Of a stretch of 64,000 nucleotides of DNA, positions 29,382-38,200 are shown in pieces. Origin of the DNA: Aureimonas sp. SK2 (GTDB lineage Bacteria > Pseudomonadota > Alphaproteobacteria > Rhizobiales > Rhizobiaceae); NCBI RefSeq assembly GCF_029813115.1, contig NZ_JAPZDS010000003.1, positions 62,001 to 126,000 of the forward strand, given 5' to 3'. Under the pieces are notes generated by a model, which was not told the DNA's origin, searched no databases, and was given only the letters and a program-made list of their open reading frames with translations. Each line of letters starts with the position of its first letter. The first letter of the stretch is position 1. Position numbers and translations under genes: made by a program.

Positions 29382-29964
29382 GGGGGGACGGCGCATATGG
29401 TGAAAGTTTTCTGAAAACTGGAACGGACGCGCGAAAGCGCCCGCACCGCTGATCGCGGCCGGGGTGATGGCGTGGTTCCGTCTTGTGCCGCCGTTCCTCG
29501 GAACGGGCGACGGGCCGCCGGAGGCGAACCTCCGTGGGTATGCGATAGAAGTGGTCCGCCTCCGGCGACCCGCGCGGTGGTTGCGGTTCCGGACCGGGAT
29601 GCGAAGCCGGCCCTGGCCTTTTGTTCGGGGATTACGCAGGGCGTCTCGGCCCGATCTGGCGGCGGTCTGTCACCCCGCTTGCCTTGGGCTGTCTCCAACG
29701 CCGAGTTGTCGAAGAGCCGCCTCGTTTTGGGCAGCCAACCCCCATGTGCCGATAGGAACCGTCCGGGCCACGCCTCCTCCGGCAGGAGACGCATCGCGGA
29801 CACCGCTCGCCACCCCTCCGAACGATCCGGTGATCATTCGCGCCCATTCGATGGGGGGCGATGGGAAGAGGTTAGGCGAGGCGCGGGAGGGCGGGGATAG
29901 AACGAGATTAAGTTTCAGCTTTTCCTGGGCTAAGCCGTCGGCCGAGCTGGAGGGAATTCTTCCG
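29382..29964. other. 583-base intergenic region with inverted repeats, no clear gene
   Basis: Open frames are present on both strands (the longest are about 140-330 codons) but they resemble no family and have biased, Arg/Pro-rich translations, so I do not call them. Structures seen: a 15-bp palindrome AGTTTTC-T-GAAAACT at 29405-29419, hairpins CCGTTC/GAACGG at 29491-29506 and CGGAGG/CCTCCG (CGAA loop) at 29519-29534, and an 11-bp inverted repeat CGCCGGAGGCG at 29516-29526 with its partner at 29557-29567. Some of this may be a structured RNA or the edge of the inserted TetR/EamA segment. lolD, the expected neighbour of dnaE, lies beyond that pair. Confidence 0.5.
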
Positions 29965-30561
29965 TCAGAGGCGTCTGGCATTGGCGGCGAGAAGCGCTTC
30001 CATCGTCTTCTCGCGAAAGCGTCGCATCGGGGCCGCATCGCCTTCCGCGCGCATTCGCACGGCGGCGCCCTCGTAGGCGTCGATGATAGCATCGGACAGA
30101 GCCACCGTGTCGGCCGTCGGCGCCAGCTCGCCGAACGCTCTCGCCTCGTCGAGAAGGCTCGTCATGTCGGAGCGCCAGTCGGCGAAGGCGGATTTCAGCC
30201 GCGCTCTCAAGGCCTCGCTGTGCGGGGCGCTGGTCTGCGACAGGACGCCGTAAAGGCACCCCGCCGTTTCGCCGGGCTGCTCCCCCTTGGCCTCCAACGC
30301 CTCGAAGTATCGCCGCATCCGCTGCAGCGGCGAGCCGGAGGATTCGAAGGCCGCCCGCCGAATCGCCTGGTATCGTGCCGCATAGGCATCGATCACCGCG
30401 ATCGCATAGGCCTCCTTGCTCGGAAAGAAATTGTAGAAGGAGCCCTTCGGGACGCCCGCGCCTGAGAGGATGGGCTGAATCCCGATCCCTTCGAAGCCTC
30501 GCGCCAGAAAGGCTTTGACGCCTTCCTCAATCAGGATCTCGCGTGTGTCTCTTTTGGCCAT
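29965..30561 (-). CDS. TetR-family transcriptional regulator
   Basis: A 198-residue protein with an N-terminal helix-turn-helix (REILIEEGVKAFLARGFEGIGIQPILSGAGVPKGSFYNFFPSKEAYA, residues 7-52) and a helical ligand-binding domain with one Cys (GETAGCLYGVLSQ). The GCL(Y/F)G context resembles TetR proteins of the AcuR/NemR type that sense reactive electrophiles, but that is suggestive only. It is divergent from the EamA transporter gene across 77 bases that carry two copies of a TAGAC-type operator, so it probably represses both genes. Confidence 0.93.
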   Translation of the reverse strand: MAKRDTREILIEEGVKAFLARGFEGIGIQPILSGAGVPKGSFYNFFPSKEAYAIAVIDAYAARYQAIRRAAFESSGSPLQRMRRYFEALEAKGEQPGETAGCLYGVLSQTSAPHSEALRARLKSAFADWRSDMTSLLDEARAFGELAPTADTVALSDAIIDAYEGAAVRMRAEGDAAPMRRFREKTMEALLAANARRL

Positions 30562-30570
30562 ACCAAAAAA

Positions 30571-30585
30571 TAGACTGGTCGTCTT
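30571..30585. promoter_or_regulatory. TetR operator, copy 1
   Basis: TAGACTGGTCGTCTT: inverted AGAC/GTCT half-sites 5 bases apart, 9 bp upstream of the tetR ATG. The same word recurs at 30605. It resembles the TAGACC/GGTCTA operators bound by NemR-type repressors. Confidence 0.6.
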
Positions 30586-30604
30586 GGATAGTCAACGCTA
30601 CCAT

Positions 30605-30619
30605 TAGACCGGTCGTCTT
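30605..30619. promoter_or_regulatory. TetR operator, copy 2
   Basis: TAGACCGGTCGTCTT, matching copy 1 at 14 of 15 bases and placed 34 bp from it, near the expected promoter of the EamA gene (ATG at 30639). Confidence 0.6.
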
Positions 30620-30638
30620 AGATTCGTGGAGGAGAAGC

Positions 30639-31556
30639 ATGCACGCAGTTACGCATCGACGCAGGTACAGGCTCCTGCTCGTAACGGTTGCGGCTCTTCT
30701 CTGGAGCTTGGCCGGCCTTTTCGTGCGCCTGATCGATCTACCGGTCTGGGATCTGATTTTCTGGCGATGCGCCTTCGCCGGAGCGGCACTTTTCGCGATC
30801 TCGATCTTGAGGCCTTCGCCGGGTGCGACGTTCGGTTGGATAGGGGTCGGCGCCTCGATCCTCGCGGCCGTCACAATGGCCGCCTATGCCGCCTCGTTGA
30901 CATTGACGAGCGTGGCGAACGTCCTCATCGTCTACGCCACCCTTCCCTTCATGACCGCCGGCCTTGCCTGGATCCTGCTGAAGGAGCGCTGTACGGCGCG
31001 AATGCTCGTAGCCAGCGCCGTGTCGCTGGCGGGTGTCGTGCTGGTCGCTGGCCAGTCGCTTCGGTTGGCGGATTTGGCGGGGAACGGGCTCGCGGTCGTG
31101 ATGACCGTCACTTTTGCCGGGCTTCTCGTCATGACACGCCGCTTCGGCCGTCTCCACCTGACGCGGGTCAATGCCGTTGCCGCGTGTCTCTGCGTCCTCG
31201 TGGCGGCTCCGCTCGTCTCGGGCACGGTGCCCGACCCCAGGACCCTTCTGTTTGCCGCCGGACTTGGCATCCTGACGACGGCCCTGTCCTTCCTACTGTT
31301 CCTGGAAGGGGGACGTCACATTCCGTCCACGGAAGCGGCGCTCATATCGCTGCTCGACGTGGTGCTGGGTCCGCTCTGGGTGTGGCTTGTAATCTCGGAG
31401 CGCCCGGGCATGGGAGCGCTCGTGGGAGGCGCCATCGTTCTGGCCGCCGTGATCTGGTACCTCAGCCCGGGTCTCGGACGGCAGCGGGATGTCACGGTTT
31501 CAGCGCCGTGTGGCGCGACGCACGCCTGCGTGGACAGCCGGACACGCGCGTCATGA
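30639..31556 (+). CDS. EamA/DMT-family transporter
   Basis: A 305-residue protein with two EamA repeats and about ten membrane segments, followed by a short polar tail (about residues 287-305). The ATG at 30639 has a strong GGAGGAG ribosome-binding site, so the longer upstream frame, which crosses the operators, is rejected. Conserved features include FWRCAFAGAALF in helix 2 and YATLPFMTAGLAWILLKER in the first repeat, with FLLFLEGGRHIPSTEAALISLLDVVLGPLW in the second. Probably an exporter of small metabolites controlled by the divergent TetR regulator. Confidence 0.92.
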   Translation: MHAVTHRRRYRLLLVTVAALLWSLAGLFVRLIDLPVWDLIFWRCAFAGAALFAISILRPSPGATFGWIGVGASILAAVTMAAYAASLTLTSVANVLIVYATLPFMTAGLAWILLKERCTARMLVASAVSLAGVVLVAGQSLRLADLAGNGLAVVMTVTFAGLLVMTRRFGRLHLTRVNAVAACLCVLVAAPLVSGTVPDPRTLLFAAGLGILTTALSFLLFLEGGRHIPSTEAALISLLDVVLGPLWVWLVISERPGMGALVGGAIVLAAVIWYLSPGLGRQRDVTVSAPCGATHACVDSRTRAS

Positions 31557-31599
31557 CTGGGCGCGGCGCGGGCTAGCGGAGGAGCGATGGACCCGCCCC

Positions 31600-32292
31600 C
31601 TACCCCAGCACGTGGTCCACGATCTTTCCGCCCTTGAGCGTCACCGCGCGGTCCATGCGGCGGGCGAGGTCGTGATTGTGGGTCGCGATCAGGGCCGCGA
31701 CGCCGGACTGGCGGACGAGGGCCGTCATGGCCTCGAAGACGTAGGACGAAGTCGAGGGGTCGAGGTTGCCGGTGGGCTCGTCGGCGAGGAGCACATAGGG
31801 ATTGTTGGCGACGGCGCGGGCTATGGCCACGCGCTGCTGCTCGCCGCCCGACAGCTCGGCCGGGCGATGCGTGACCCGCTGGCCGAGGCGCATGTATTCG
31901 AGCAGCATCCGCGCCCGGTCTGACGCGACCTTGTGGGGCAGGCCGCGGATGAGCTGCGGCAGCATCACGTTCTCCAGCGCCGAGAACTCGGGCAGGAGGT
32001 GGTGGAACTGGTAGACGAAGCCGATGGAGGAACGGCGCATCTCGGTGCGGCCGGCGTCGTCCAGGCCGGCGCAGGAGGTGCCGTTGACGAAGACGTCGCC
32101 GCCGTCGGGCTTCTCCAGGAGGCCGGCGATGTGAAGGAGCGTCGACTTGCCGGCGCCGGACGGGGCGACGAGCGCGACCATCTCGCCGGCGCCGATCTCC
32201 ATGTCGGCCCTGTCGAGGATCGTCAGACGGGTCTCGCCCTGGCTGTAGTGCCGCTCGACCTCCGTCAGGCGAAGAGAGGGATTCGTGCTCAT
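31600..32292 (-). CDS. lolD: lipoprotein-releasing ABC transporter ATP-binding protein
   Basis: A 230-residue ABC ATPase of LolD/MacB type. Walker A is [10 protein letters not shown], the Q-loop is [21 protein letters not shown] (typical of LolD), the signature is [14 protein letters not shown] and Walker B is [13 protein letters not shown]. It drives release of lipoproteins from the inner membrane to LolA. Its ATG overlaps the permease stop (ATGA). Confidence 0.96.
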   Translation of the reverse strand: MSTNPSLRLTEVERHYSQGETRLTILDRADMEIGAGEMVALVAPSGAGKSTLLHIAGLLEKPDGGDVFVNGTSCAGLDDAGRTEMRRSSIGFVYQFHHLLPEFSALENVMLPQLIRGLPHKVASDRARMLLEYMRLGQRVTHRPAELSGGEQQRVAIARAVANNPYVLLADEPTGNLDPSTSSYVFEAMTALVRQSGVAALIATHNHDLARRMDRAVTLKGGKIVDHVLG

Positions 32293-33599
32293 TCGTAGCG
32301 CAGCGCCTCGACCGGATCGAGCTTCGAGGCCTGCCAGGATGGGAAGATCGTGGCGAGGAACGACAGGCCGATGGCCATGGCGACCACGGTGACGACCTCG
32401 CTCGGGTCGATCTCGGCCGGCAGGCGCGACAGGAAGTAGAATTCCGGGTTGAAGAGCGTGGTGCCGGACACCCAGGAGAAGAACTGCCGGAGGTTCTCGA
32501 TGTTGAGGCAGAAGAGCGTGCCGAGTACGAAGCCGGCGAGCGTGCCGGCGACCCCGATCGAGGCGCCGGTGATCAGGAAGACGCGCATGATCGAGCCCCG
32601 CGTCGCGCCCATCGTGCGCATGATGGCGATGTCGCGGCCCTTGTCCTTCACCAGCATGAAAAGGCCGGAGATGATGTTCAGCGCGGCGACCAGCACGATC
32701 AGCGTCAGGATGATGAACATGACGTTCCGTTCGACCTCCAGCGCCGAGAAGAAGCTCTCGTTCATGCGCTGCCAGGTGACGGTGTAGTTCGGGCGTCCGG
32801 CGGCCTGCTCGATCGCGGCCTGGATCGAGGCGACCTGATCGGGATTGTCGAGGAAGATCTCGATCGACTGCGCCTTATCCTCCGAGTTGAAGAAGAGCTG
32901 CGCCTCCGACAAGGGCATGTAGACATAGGACGCGTCGTATTCCGAGAGGCCGATCTCGAAGATCGCGACCACCGGATAGGCCTTCACGCGCGGGGTGACG
33001 CCGAGCGGGGTGACGTCGCCTTCGGGCGACACGAGCGTGATCGAGGCGCCCAGCGTCAGGCCGAGGGATTCGGCCAGCCGCGAGCCGATGGCCACGCCCT
33101 GGCTCGTGTCGAAATGGTCGATCGAGCCGAGCTGGATGTTGCTCGAGACAGGCGTCAGCTTCTGGAGGTCGGCGCCACGCACGCCCTTGACCAGTGCGCC
33201 GGTGGAGGTCGAGCCTGCGCCGGTCGCCAGCACCTGACCCTGAACGAGGGGCATCGTGTAGGCGACGCCCGGCACGCCCGCGACGCGTTGGGCCACCGCG
33301 TCGTAGTCGGTCAACGGCGTGTCGATCGGCTGCATGATCACATGGCCGTTCACGCCGAGAATGCGGGTCAGGAGTTCGCCGCGAAACCCGTTCATCACCG
33401 ACATGACGATGATGAGCGCGGCGACGCCCAGCATGATGCCGATGAAGGAGAAGCCGGCGATCACCGACACGCCCGCGTCGCGGCGTCGCGAGCGCAGGTA
33501 GCGGCCCGCGATCATCCACTCGAAGCGCGAGAAGGGGCGGGTCTTGCCCGGCGCCTCCCCGCCGTGGACGGCGGCCTCCAGGGTCTCGCTGCGGTTCAC
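32289..33599 (-). CDS. lipoprotein-releasing ABC transporter permease (LolC/LolE type)
   Basis: A 436-residue FtsX-like permease with one N-terminal membrane segment ([32 protein letters not shown]), a large periplasmic domain (about 65-290) and three C-terminal segments. The GTG at 33599 overlaps the proS stop (GTGA). A longer open frame upstream runs through proS and is rejected. Only one such permease gene accompanies lolD, as in other alphaproteobacteria, where a single LolC/E hybrid probably forms a homodimer. It moves outer-membrane lipoproteins onto LolA. Confidence 0.95.
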   Translation of the reverse strand: MNRSETLEAAVHGGEAPGKTRPFSRFEWMIAGRYLRSRRRDAGVSVIAGFSFIGIMLGVAALIIVMSVMNGFRGELLTRILGVNGHVIMQPIDTPLTDYDAVAQRVAGVPGVAYTMPLVQGQVLATGAGSTSTGALVKGVRGADLQKLTPVSSNIQLGSIDHFDTSQGVAIGSRLAESLGLTLGASITLVSPEGDVTPLGVTPRVKAYPVVAIFEIGLSEYDASYVYMPLSEAQLFFNSEDKAQSIEIFLDNPDQVASIQAAIEQAAGRPNYTVTWQRMNESFFSALEVERNVMFIILTLIVLVAALNIISGLFMLVKDKGRDIAIMRTMGATRGSIMRVFLITGASIGVAGTLAGFVLGTLFCLNIENLRQFFSWVSGTTLFNPEFYFLSRLPAEIDPSEVVTVVAMAIGLSFLATIFPSWQASKLDPVEALRYE

Positions 33600-34918
33600 G
33601 CGGACAGCCGGGCCAGGAGGTCGCCGACGGGCAGCGTCTCGCGGGCGCCTGTCGCGCGATCCTTGAGCTCGAGCTCGCCGGCCTTGGCGCCGCGAGGGCC
33701 GACGATAACCTGGGTCGGCAGGCCGATCAGGTCCATCGTGGCGAACTTGGCGCCGGCGCGCGTATCCTCGTCGTCGTAGAGGACGTCGTGGCCGGCGGCC
33801 TGCAACTCGGCATAGAGCCGCTCGCAGACGGCGTCGCAGTCGGCATCGCCGGGCTTCATGTTGATGAGGCCGACGTCGAAGGGCGCGGCGCCTTTCGGCC
33901 AGACGATGCCGTTCTCGTCGTGGCTCGCTTCGATGATGGCGGCGATCAGGCGGCTCGGGCCGATGCCGTAGGAGCCCATCTGCACGGGCACTTCCTTGCC
34001 GTCCGGCCCGGTGACCGTCGCGCCCATCGGCTCGGAATACTTGGTGCCGAAATGGAAGATGTGGCCGACCTCGATGCCGCGCGCGGCGAGGCGATCGGCT
34101 TCGGGCACGGCGTTCCAGGCCGCCTCGTCGTGCATCTCCTCCGTCGCCGCATAGGGCGTCGTCCACTGTTGGACGGTGGCAGCCAGCGCGGCGGCGTCGC
34201 CGAAATCGACGCCCTCGCCCGGCACGGCCATTTCCAGATAGTCCTTGTGGCAGAAGACTTCCGACTCGCCGGTGGAGGCGAGGATGATGAACTCATGGGA
34301 GAGTTCGCCGCCGATCGGGCCGGTGTCGGCGCGCATGGGGATCGCCTTCAGACCCATGCGGGCGAAGGTGCGCAGATACGCCACGAACATGCGGTCGTAG
34401 GCGGTCTTGGATGATTCGTAGTCGATGTCGAACGAGTAGGCGTCTTTCATCAGGAACTCGCGCGAGCGCATCACGCCGAAGCGGGGGCGCACCTCGTCCC
34501 GGAACTTCCACTGAATGTGGTAGAGGTTGAGCGGCAGATCCTTGTAGGAGCGCACGTAGGACCGGAAGATGTCGGTGATCATCTCCTCGTTGGTCGGGCC
34601 GAAGAGGAGATCGCGTTCATGGCGGTCCTGGATGCGCAGCATCTCCTTGCCGTAGTCGTCGTAGCGCCCGCTCTCGCGCCAGAGGTCGGCCGACTGGATG
34701 GTCGGCATGAGCAGCTCGATGGCGCCGGACCGGTCCTGCTCCTCGCGAATGATCTTCGTGACCTTGTCGAGCACGCGTTTGCCGAGCGGCAGGAAGGAAT
34801 AAAGGCCAGCCGCCTGCTGGCGGATCATGCCGGCGCGCAGCATCAGCCGATGCGACACGATCTCGGCTTCCTTCGGGGTCTCTTTCAGGATCGGGAGGAA
34901 GTAGCGGGACAGACGCAT
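33596..34918 (-). CDS. proS: prolyl-tRNA synthetase (short alphaproteobacterial form)
   Basis: A 440-residue class II synthetase. Class II motifs are visible: [38 protein letters not shown]-type motif 2 ([15 protein letters not shown]), and [16 protein letters not shown] as motif 3. It lacks the roughly 180-residue editing insertion of the E. coli enzyme, as is usual in alphaproteobacteria, where a free ProXp-ala/YbaK-type protein does the editing. The anticodon-binding domain follows motif 3. It is the first gene of a proS-lolC-lolD unit with stop-start overlaps. Confidence 0.97.
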   Translation of the reverse strand: MRLSRYFLPILKETPKEAEIVSHRLMLRAGMIRQQAAGLYSFLPLGKRVLDKVTKIIREEQDRSGAIELLMPTIQSADLWRESGRYDDYGKEMLRIQDRHERDLLFGPTNEEMITDIFRSYVRSYKDLPLNLYHIQWKFRDEVRPRFGVMRSREFLMKDAYSFDIDYESSKTAYDRMFVAYLRTFARMGLKAIPMRADTGPIGGELSHEFIILASTGESEVFCHKDYLEMAVPGEGVDFGDAAALAATVQQWTTPYAATEEMHDEAAWNAVPEADRLAARGIEVGHIFHFGTKYSEPMGATVTGPDGKEVPVQMGSYGIGPSRLIAAIIEASHDENGIVWPKGAAPFDVGLINMKPGDADCDAVCERLYAELQAAGHDVLYDDEDTRAGAKFATMDLIGLPTQVIVGPRGAKAGELELKDRATGARETLPVGDLLARLSA

Positions 34919-35263
34919 GAAAACTCGCGAGGTTCGCGTTCGGACGGGAGACGAGACGTCAGCCTGCTCTTAACCACTCGCCCCGACCTTGGGAAGCGAT
35001 CGGGCGCGGCGCCGGACGGTTTGAAGCAAGCCAAGCCGACCGAGAAACGAGCTTGCCGAGATTTAAGGCAGGGCGACGGAAAAATGTCACAAACGTCATC
35101 ATTCGAGTCGACAACACCCCTTGCAGCCGCATAGATAGGGCCTGTCACGACAAGCGCTTTCAAGGCGCGACTCGCTCGGTCCAGTTTGGGAGGACGCGGT
35201 TTTCGGCGCGCTGTAGGCGCTGCCCCGATCTCGACATCGGATGAAAACCCGGACGGAGCACCT
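34919..35263. other. intergenic region before proS, possible small RNA on the + strand
   Basis: No protein gene is convincing here. On the + strand TCGACA (35108-35113), an 18-nt spacer and TAGATA (35132-35137) could form a promoter. A transcript from about 35145 would end at the strong terminator 35264-35296, giving an RNA of some 150 bases. The proS promoter must lie here on the other strand. Confidence 0.35.
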
Positions 35264-35296
35264 AAAAATGCGAAGCGCGAGCTTCGCATTTTTTTT
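35264..35296. terminator. bidirectional rho-independent terminator
   Basis: A 13-bp stem (AAAAATGCGAAGC and its complement) around a GCGA tetraloop, with a run of eight T on the + strand and five on the minus strand. On the minus strand it ends the DUF1467 transcript. On the + strand it would end the putative small RNA described above. Confidence 0.88.
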
Positions 35297-35311
35297 GTGC
35301 AGATTTCCGGA

Positions 35312-35578
35312 TCAGGTTCCGGGCACGATGTGCGGGAACGAGCCCGGGCCGATGCCCCAGACCTCCGTCACGAGATAGAACAGGGCGAAGACAGCGGTCG
35401 CCAGAAGCGTGTTGAAGAACGCCGTGCGGGCCAGGCTGAACTGCGCGGGCGCGCTGTGGGCGGTGCCGAGCACGATGTCGCCTTCGTCCGCCTGGGACCG
35501 CATCCGGATGGGCAGGACGAGGAACAGAACCGTCCACCAGATGACGAAGTAGATCGCGATCGCGGTAAGAATGCCCAT
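35312..35578 (-). CDS. DUF1467 family membrane protein
   Basis: An 88-residue protein. The ATG at 35578 has a GGAGGG ribosome-binding site and gives MGILTAIAIYFVIWWTVLFL, the typical start. A longer frame from 35620 lacks support. It has two membrane segments (3-24 and about 55-75) joined by a polar loop with VLPIRMRSQADEGD, a DUF1467 signature. The family is alphaproteobacterial and of unknown function. It sits between rnj and proS, as in relatives. Confidence 0.9.
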   Translation of the reverse strand: MGILTAIAIYFVIWWTVLFLVLPIRMRSQADEGDIVLGTAHSAPAQFSLARTAFFNTLLATAVFALFYLVTEVWGIGPGSFPHIVPGT

Positions 35579-35659
35579 GCGTCCCTCCCCTTCGAAACGC
35601 CCGGATCCGAGCGACTGCACCCGGATCAGGAAGCCGACCGATGCGGCTTTAGCGTGGCG

Positions 35660-37321
35660 TCAGCCGGCGCGGGTGACGAAGACGGTGACCGCCGGCTTCT
35701 TGCCCCAGACGTCGTAGGCTTCGCCGCGCACCGCGCGACGCACCGCCTCGCGCACGAGTTCGAGATCCTTGCGCCGACCGCGCGGGATGCTCTCCACCGC
35801 GCCGGCGGCCGCCTCCATCAGGACGTCGACGAACTCTTCGCCCTCCTCGTCTTTTTCGGGCAGCCCCATGGCGACGACCTCGGGGTCGATGTCGAGCTCG
35901 AGCTTCGGATCGAGCTCCACCAGCACGGAGACGTGGCCGGCGAAGGACAGGCGGCGGCGCTCGCCGATGCCCATCTGGTCGGCCGTGCCGACGAGGTGGC
36001 CGTCCTTGTAGATGCGGCCGACCGGCACCTCGTCGATCACGGTCGCGGCGCCGGGCGCGAGGCGCAGGAGTTTGCCGTTGCGGATGGTGACGACCTCGGA
36101 CACGCCGAGTTCGCGCGCAAGCTGCGCATGGGCCATCAGGTGCGCCGCCTCGCCATGCGCGGGCACCGCGATCTTCGGCCGCACCCATTCGTACATCTGG
36201 CGCAGCTCGCTCCGGCGGGGGTGGCCGGAGACGTGAACGAGCTGGTCGTGGTCCTCGATCACCCGCACGCCGCGCTCGATCAGGGCATTCTTGATGTCGA
36301 GGATCGCCTTCTCGTTGCCCGGAATGGAGCGCGACGAGAAGATCACCGTATCGCCCTTGGAGAGCGCTACCGTCGGGTGCTCATCGCGCGCGAGCTTGGC
36401 GAGCGCCGCGCGCGGCTCGCCCTGGCTGCCGGTGAGGACGATGACGGCCTTGTCGGCCGGCAGGTAGCCGAAGTCCTGCTCGCTGACGAAGGGCGCAATG
36501 CCTTCGAGATAGCCGAGCTCCTCGGCCACATCGGCGACGCGCTTCATCGAACGGCCGAGGAGGAGCACCTGCCGGTCGGCGTCGGCCGCGGCCTTCGCGA
36601 TCGAGCGCACGCGCCCGACATTGGAGGAGAAGGTGGTGATGGCGACGCGCCCCTTCGCCTCGCGGATGATCTGCGAGAGGGACTGCGTCACGTCCTGCTC
36701 GCTAGGCGAGACGCCCTCGCGCATGGCGTTGGTGGAATCGCAGACCAGCGCCAAGACCCCCTCGTCGCCGATCTCGCGCAGGCGCTTCTCATCGGTCGGG
36801 GCGCCGAGCGCCGGAGTCGCGTCGATCTTCCAGTCGCCCGTGTGAAGCACGGTGCCGGCCGGGGTGCGGATGGCGAGCGCCACCGGTTCGGGAATCGAGT
36901 GCGTGACGTTGATCGCCTCGATCGAGAACGGGCCGATGTCGAAGCGGTCACCCGCCTTGAAGATTTCCAGCGGCACCTTGGGCGCGCCGGGCTCGCCCTC
37001 GCGCTTGGCCTGGAGCAGCGCGGCGGTGAAGGGGGTTGCGTAGACCGGCGCCTTAAGGCGCGGCCAGAGCGTGAGGACGGCGCCGTAGTGGTCCTCGTGC
37101 GCATGGGTGATGATGATGGCCTTCAGCCGGTCGAGGCGCGCCTCGATGAAGGACAGGTCGGGCATCACGAGGTCGATGCCCGGAAATTCCGGCCCGGCGA
37201 AGGAGACGCCGCAGTCCACCGCGATCCATTCCCGCTGGCCCGGAGGGCCGTAGCCGTAGAGGCCGAAGTTCATTCCGATTTCGCCGATGCCGCCCAGCGG
37301 CACGAAAACTAGCTCGTTCAA
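35660..37321 (-). CDS. rnj: ribonuclease J
   Basis: A 553-residue metallo-beta-lactamase/beta-CASP nuclease with 5'-exo and endonuclease activity in mRNA decay and rRNA maturation. Metal motifs are ITHAHEDHYGAV, HTGDWKID and the beta-CASP histidine in VSGHPRRSELRQMYEWVRPKIAVPAHGEA. The TTG at 37321 gives MNELVFVPLGGIGEIGMN, the family N-terminus. The frame is open further upstream to a GTG at 37375, but codons there have weak third-position GC and contain a perfect palindrome, so I treat that part as leader. It lies downstream of birA. Confidence 0.94.
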   Translation of the reverse strand: MNELVFVPLGGIGEIGMNFGLYGYGPPGQREWIAVDCGVSFAGPEFPGIDLVMPDLSFIEARLDRLKAIIITHAHEDHYGAVLTLWPRLKAPVYATPFTAALLQAKREGEPGAPKVPLEIFKAGDRFDIGPFSIEAINVTHSIPEPVALAIRTPAGTVLHTGDWKIDATPALGAPTDEKRLREIGDEGVLALVCDSTNAMREGVSPSEQDVTQSLSQIIREAKGRVAITTFSSNVGRVRSIAKAAADADRQVLLLGRSMKRVADVAEELGYLEGIAPFVSEQDFGYLPADKAVIVLTGSQGEPRAALAKLARDEHPTVALSKGDTVIFSSRSIPGNEKAILDIKNALIERGVRVIEDHDQLVHVSGHPRRSELRQMYEWVRPKIAVPAHGEAAHLMAHAQLARELGVSEVVTIRNGKLLRLAPGAATVIDEVPVGRIYKDGHLVGTADQMGIGERRRLSFAGHVSVLVELDPKLELDIDPEVVAMGLPEKDEEGEEFVDVLMEAAAGAVESIPRGRRKDLELVREAVRRAVRGEAYDVWGKKPAVTVFVTRAG

Positions 37322-37340
37322 GCGTTCACACTTTCCTTGT

Positions 37341-37360
37341 CGGCATGCGGACGCATGCCG
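37341..37360. repeat. perfect 20-bp palindrome in the rnj leader
   Basis: CGGCATGCG, GA, CGCATGCCG: 9-bp arms around two bases. In the mRNA this hairpin lies 20 nt before the TTG start of RNase J. It may be an operator or a leader structure acting on rnj expression. Confidence 0.75.
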
Positions 37361-37422
37361 TCTTTCGTCATTCACAGGCCGGGGGCTTCCCGGAGATTCG
37401 TTGCGGCGCGAGCCGGAAAGGC

Positions 37423-38193
37423 TCAAGCGCCGGGCGCGTTGCGCAGAAAGAACAGATCGCCGGCCGAAAAGTGGCGCCGCTCGCCCTGCCCCCGATCGAG
37501 CACCAGGCGGCCGCCGGCGTCGAGATCGACGAAGACGCCCTCGACCGCCGTTCCGTCTGGCAGGTTGATCCGGCAGGCTTCGCCGCGGCCGACCGAATGG
37601 CGCAGCCATTCCGCCCTCACCTCGCTGAAGTGGCGACCCGCGTCCCATAAGTCCAGAGCCGCCTCGACACCTTCCGCGACGCTAGCAAAAACCGCGTCCA
37701 GCGTGCCGGTGTAGCCGGCGGCGCGAAGGCTCGTGACGGCGTAGGGAGTCCCATCCGGCACGGTCGTGACATTGATGCCGCAGCCGACGGCAACGGCGCG
37801 GCGCCCATCGGCCCCCCGCTCGCTTTCCAGGAGGATCCCGACCGACTTGGCACCTGCGAACAGGATGTCGTTCGGCCATTTGATGCGCACGACATCGGGA
37901 TCGAGGCCCGGGAGCTTCGCAAGGCCGTTGCGCACGCCCAGCGCGATCACCAGCGGCAGGTCCACGACATGCTCGTCCGACGCCGGATCGACGAGGAGCA
38001 GCGTGGCGTAGAGATTGCCCCGCTCGGACGCCCAACTGCGGCCACGACGGCCACGACCCGCCGTCTGGCGGGCCGCGGTGATCCAGAGCCGGCCGGGATC
38101 GCCCGACCGTGCAGCCTCCAGCGCGACGACGTTCGTCGAGCCCACTTCGTCCAGCGCGAGATGTCGCCTGAGCCCGGCGGGCCGCTTCATCAT
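37423..38193 (-). CDS. birA: biotin--[acetyl-CoA-carboxylase] ligase
   Basis: A 256-residue biotin protein ligase without the N-terminal DNA-binding domain, so not a repressor. Motifs: DEVGSTNVVALEAA, RQTAGRGRRGRSWASERGNLYATLL (biotinyl-AMP loop), IKWPNDILFAGAKSVGILLE and VAVGCGINV. The C-terminal SH3-like domain follows. It biotinylates AccB (1897-2376). It begins 8 nt after nuoN, as in related genomes. Confidence 0.96.
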   Translation of the reverse strand: MMKRPAGLRRHLALDEVGSTNVVALEAARSGDPGRLWITAARQTAGRGRRGRSWASERGNLYATLLLVDPASDEHVVDLPLVIALGVRNGLAKLPGLDPDVVRIKWPNDILFAGAKSVGILLESERGADGRRAVAVGCGINVTTVPDGTPYAVTSLRAAGYTGTLDAVFASVAEGVEAALDLWDAGRHFSEVRAEWLRHSVGRGEACRINLPDGTAVEGVFVDLDAGGRLVLDRGQGERRHFSAGDLFFLRNAPGA

Positions 38194-38200
38194 TCCCCGA

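Noticed and set aside
25736-29452. A very long open frame antisense to dnaE (over 1200 codons)
   Set aside because: It is the complement of a high-GC coding gene. The translation has no domain and is full of Arg, Ala, Gly and Asp/Glu, the usual shadow composition.
29378-29803. A 141-codon minus-strand frame upstream of the LexA boxes
   Set aside because: No domain, no ribosome-binding site I trust, and it would run over the LexA region. The hairpin-rich DNA and odd composition do not support coding.
29464-30465. A 333-codon + strand frame overlapping the TetR gene
   Set aside because: Its second half is antisense to a clear TetR gene, and the first half has no similarity or start signal.
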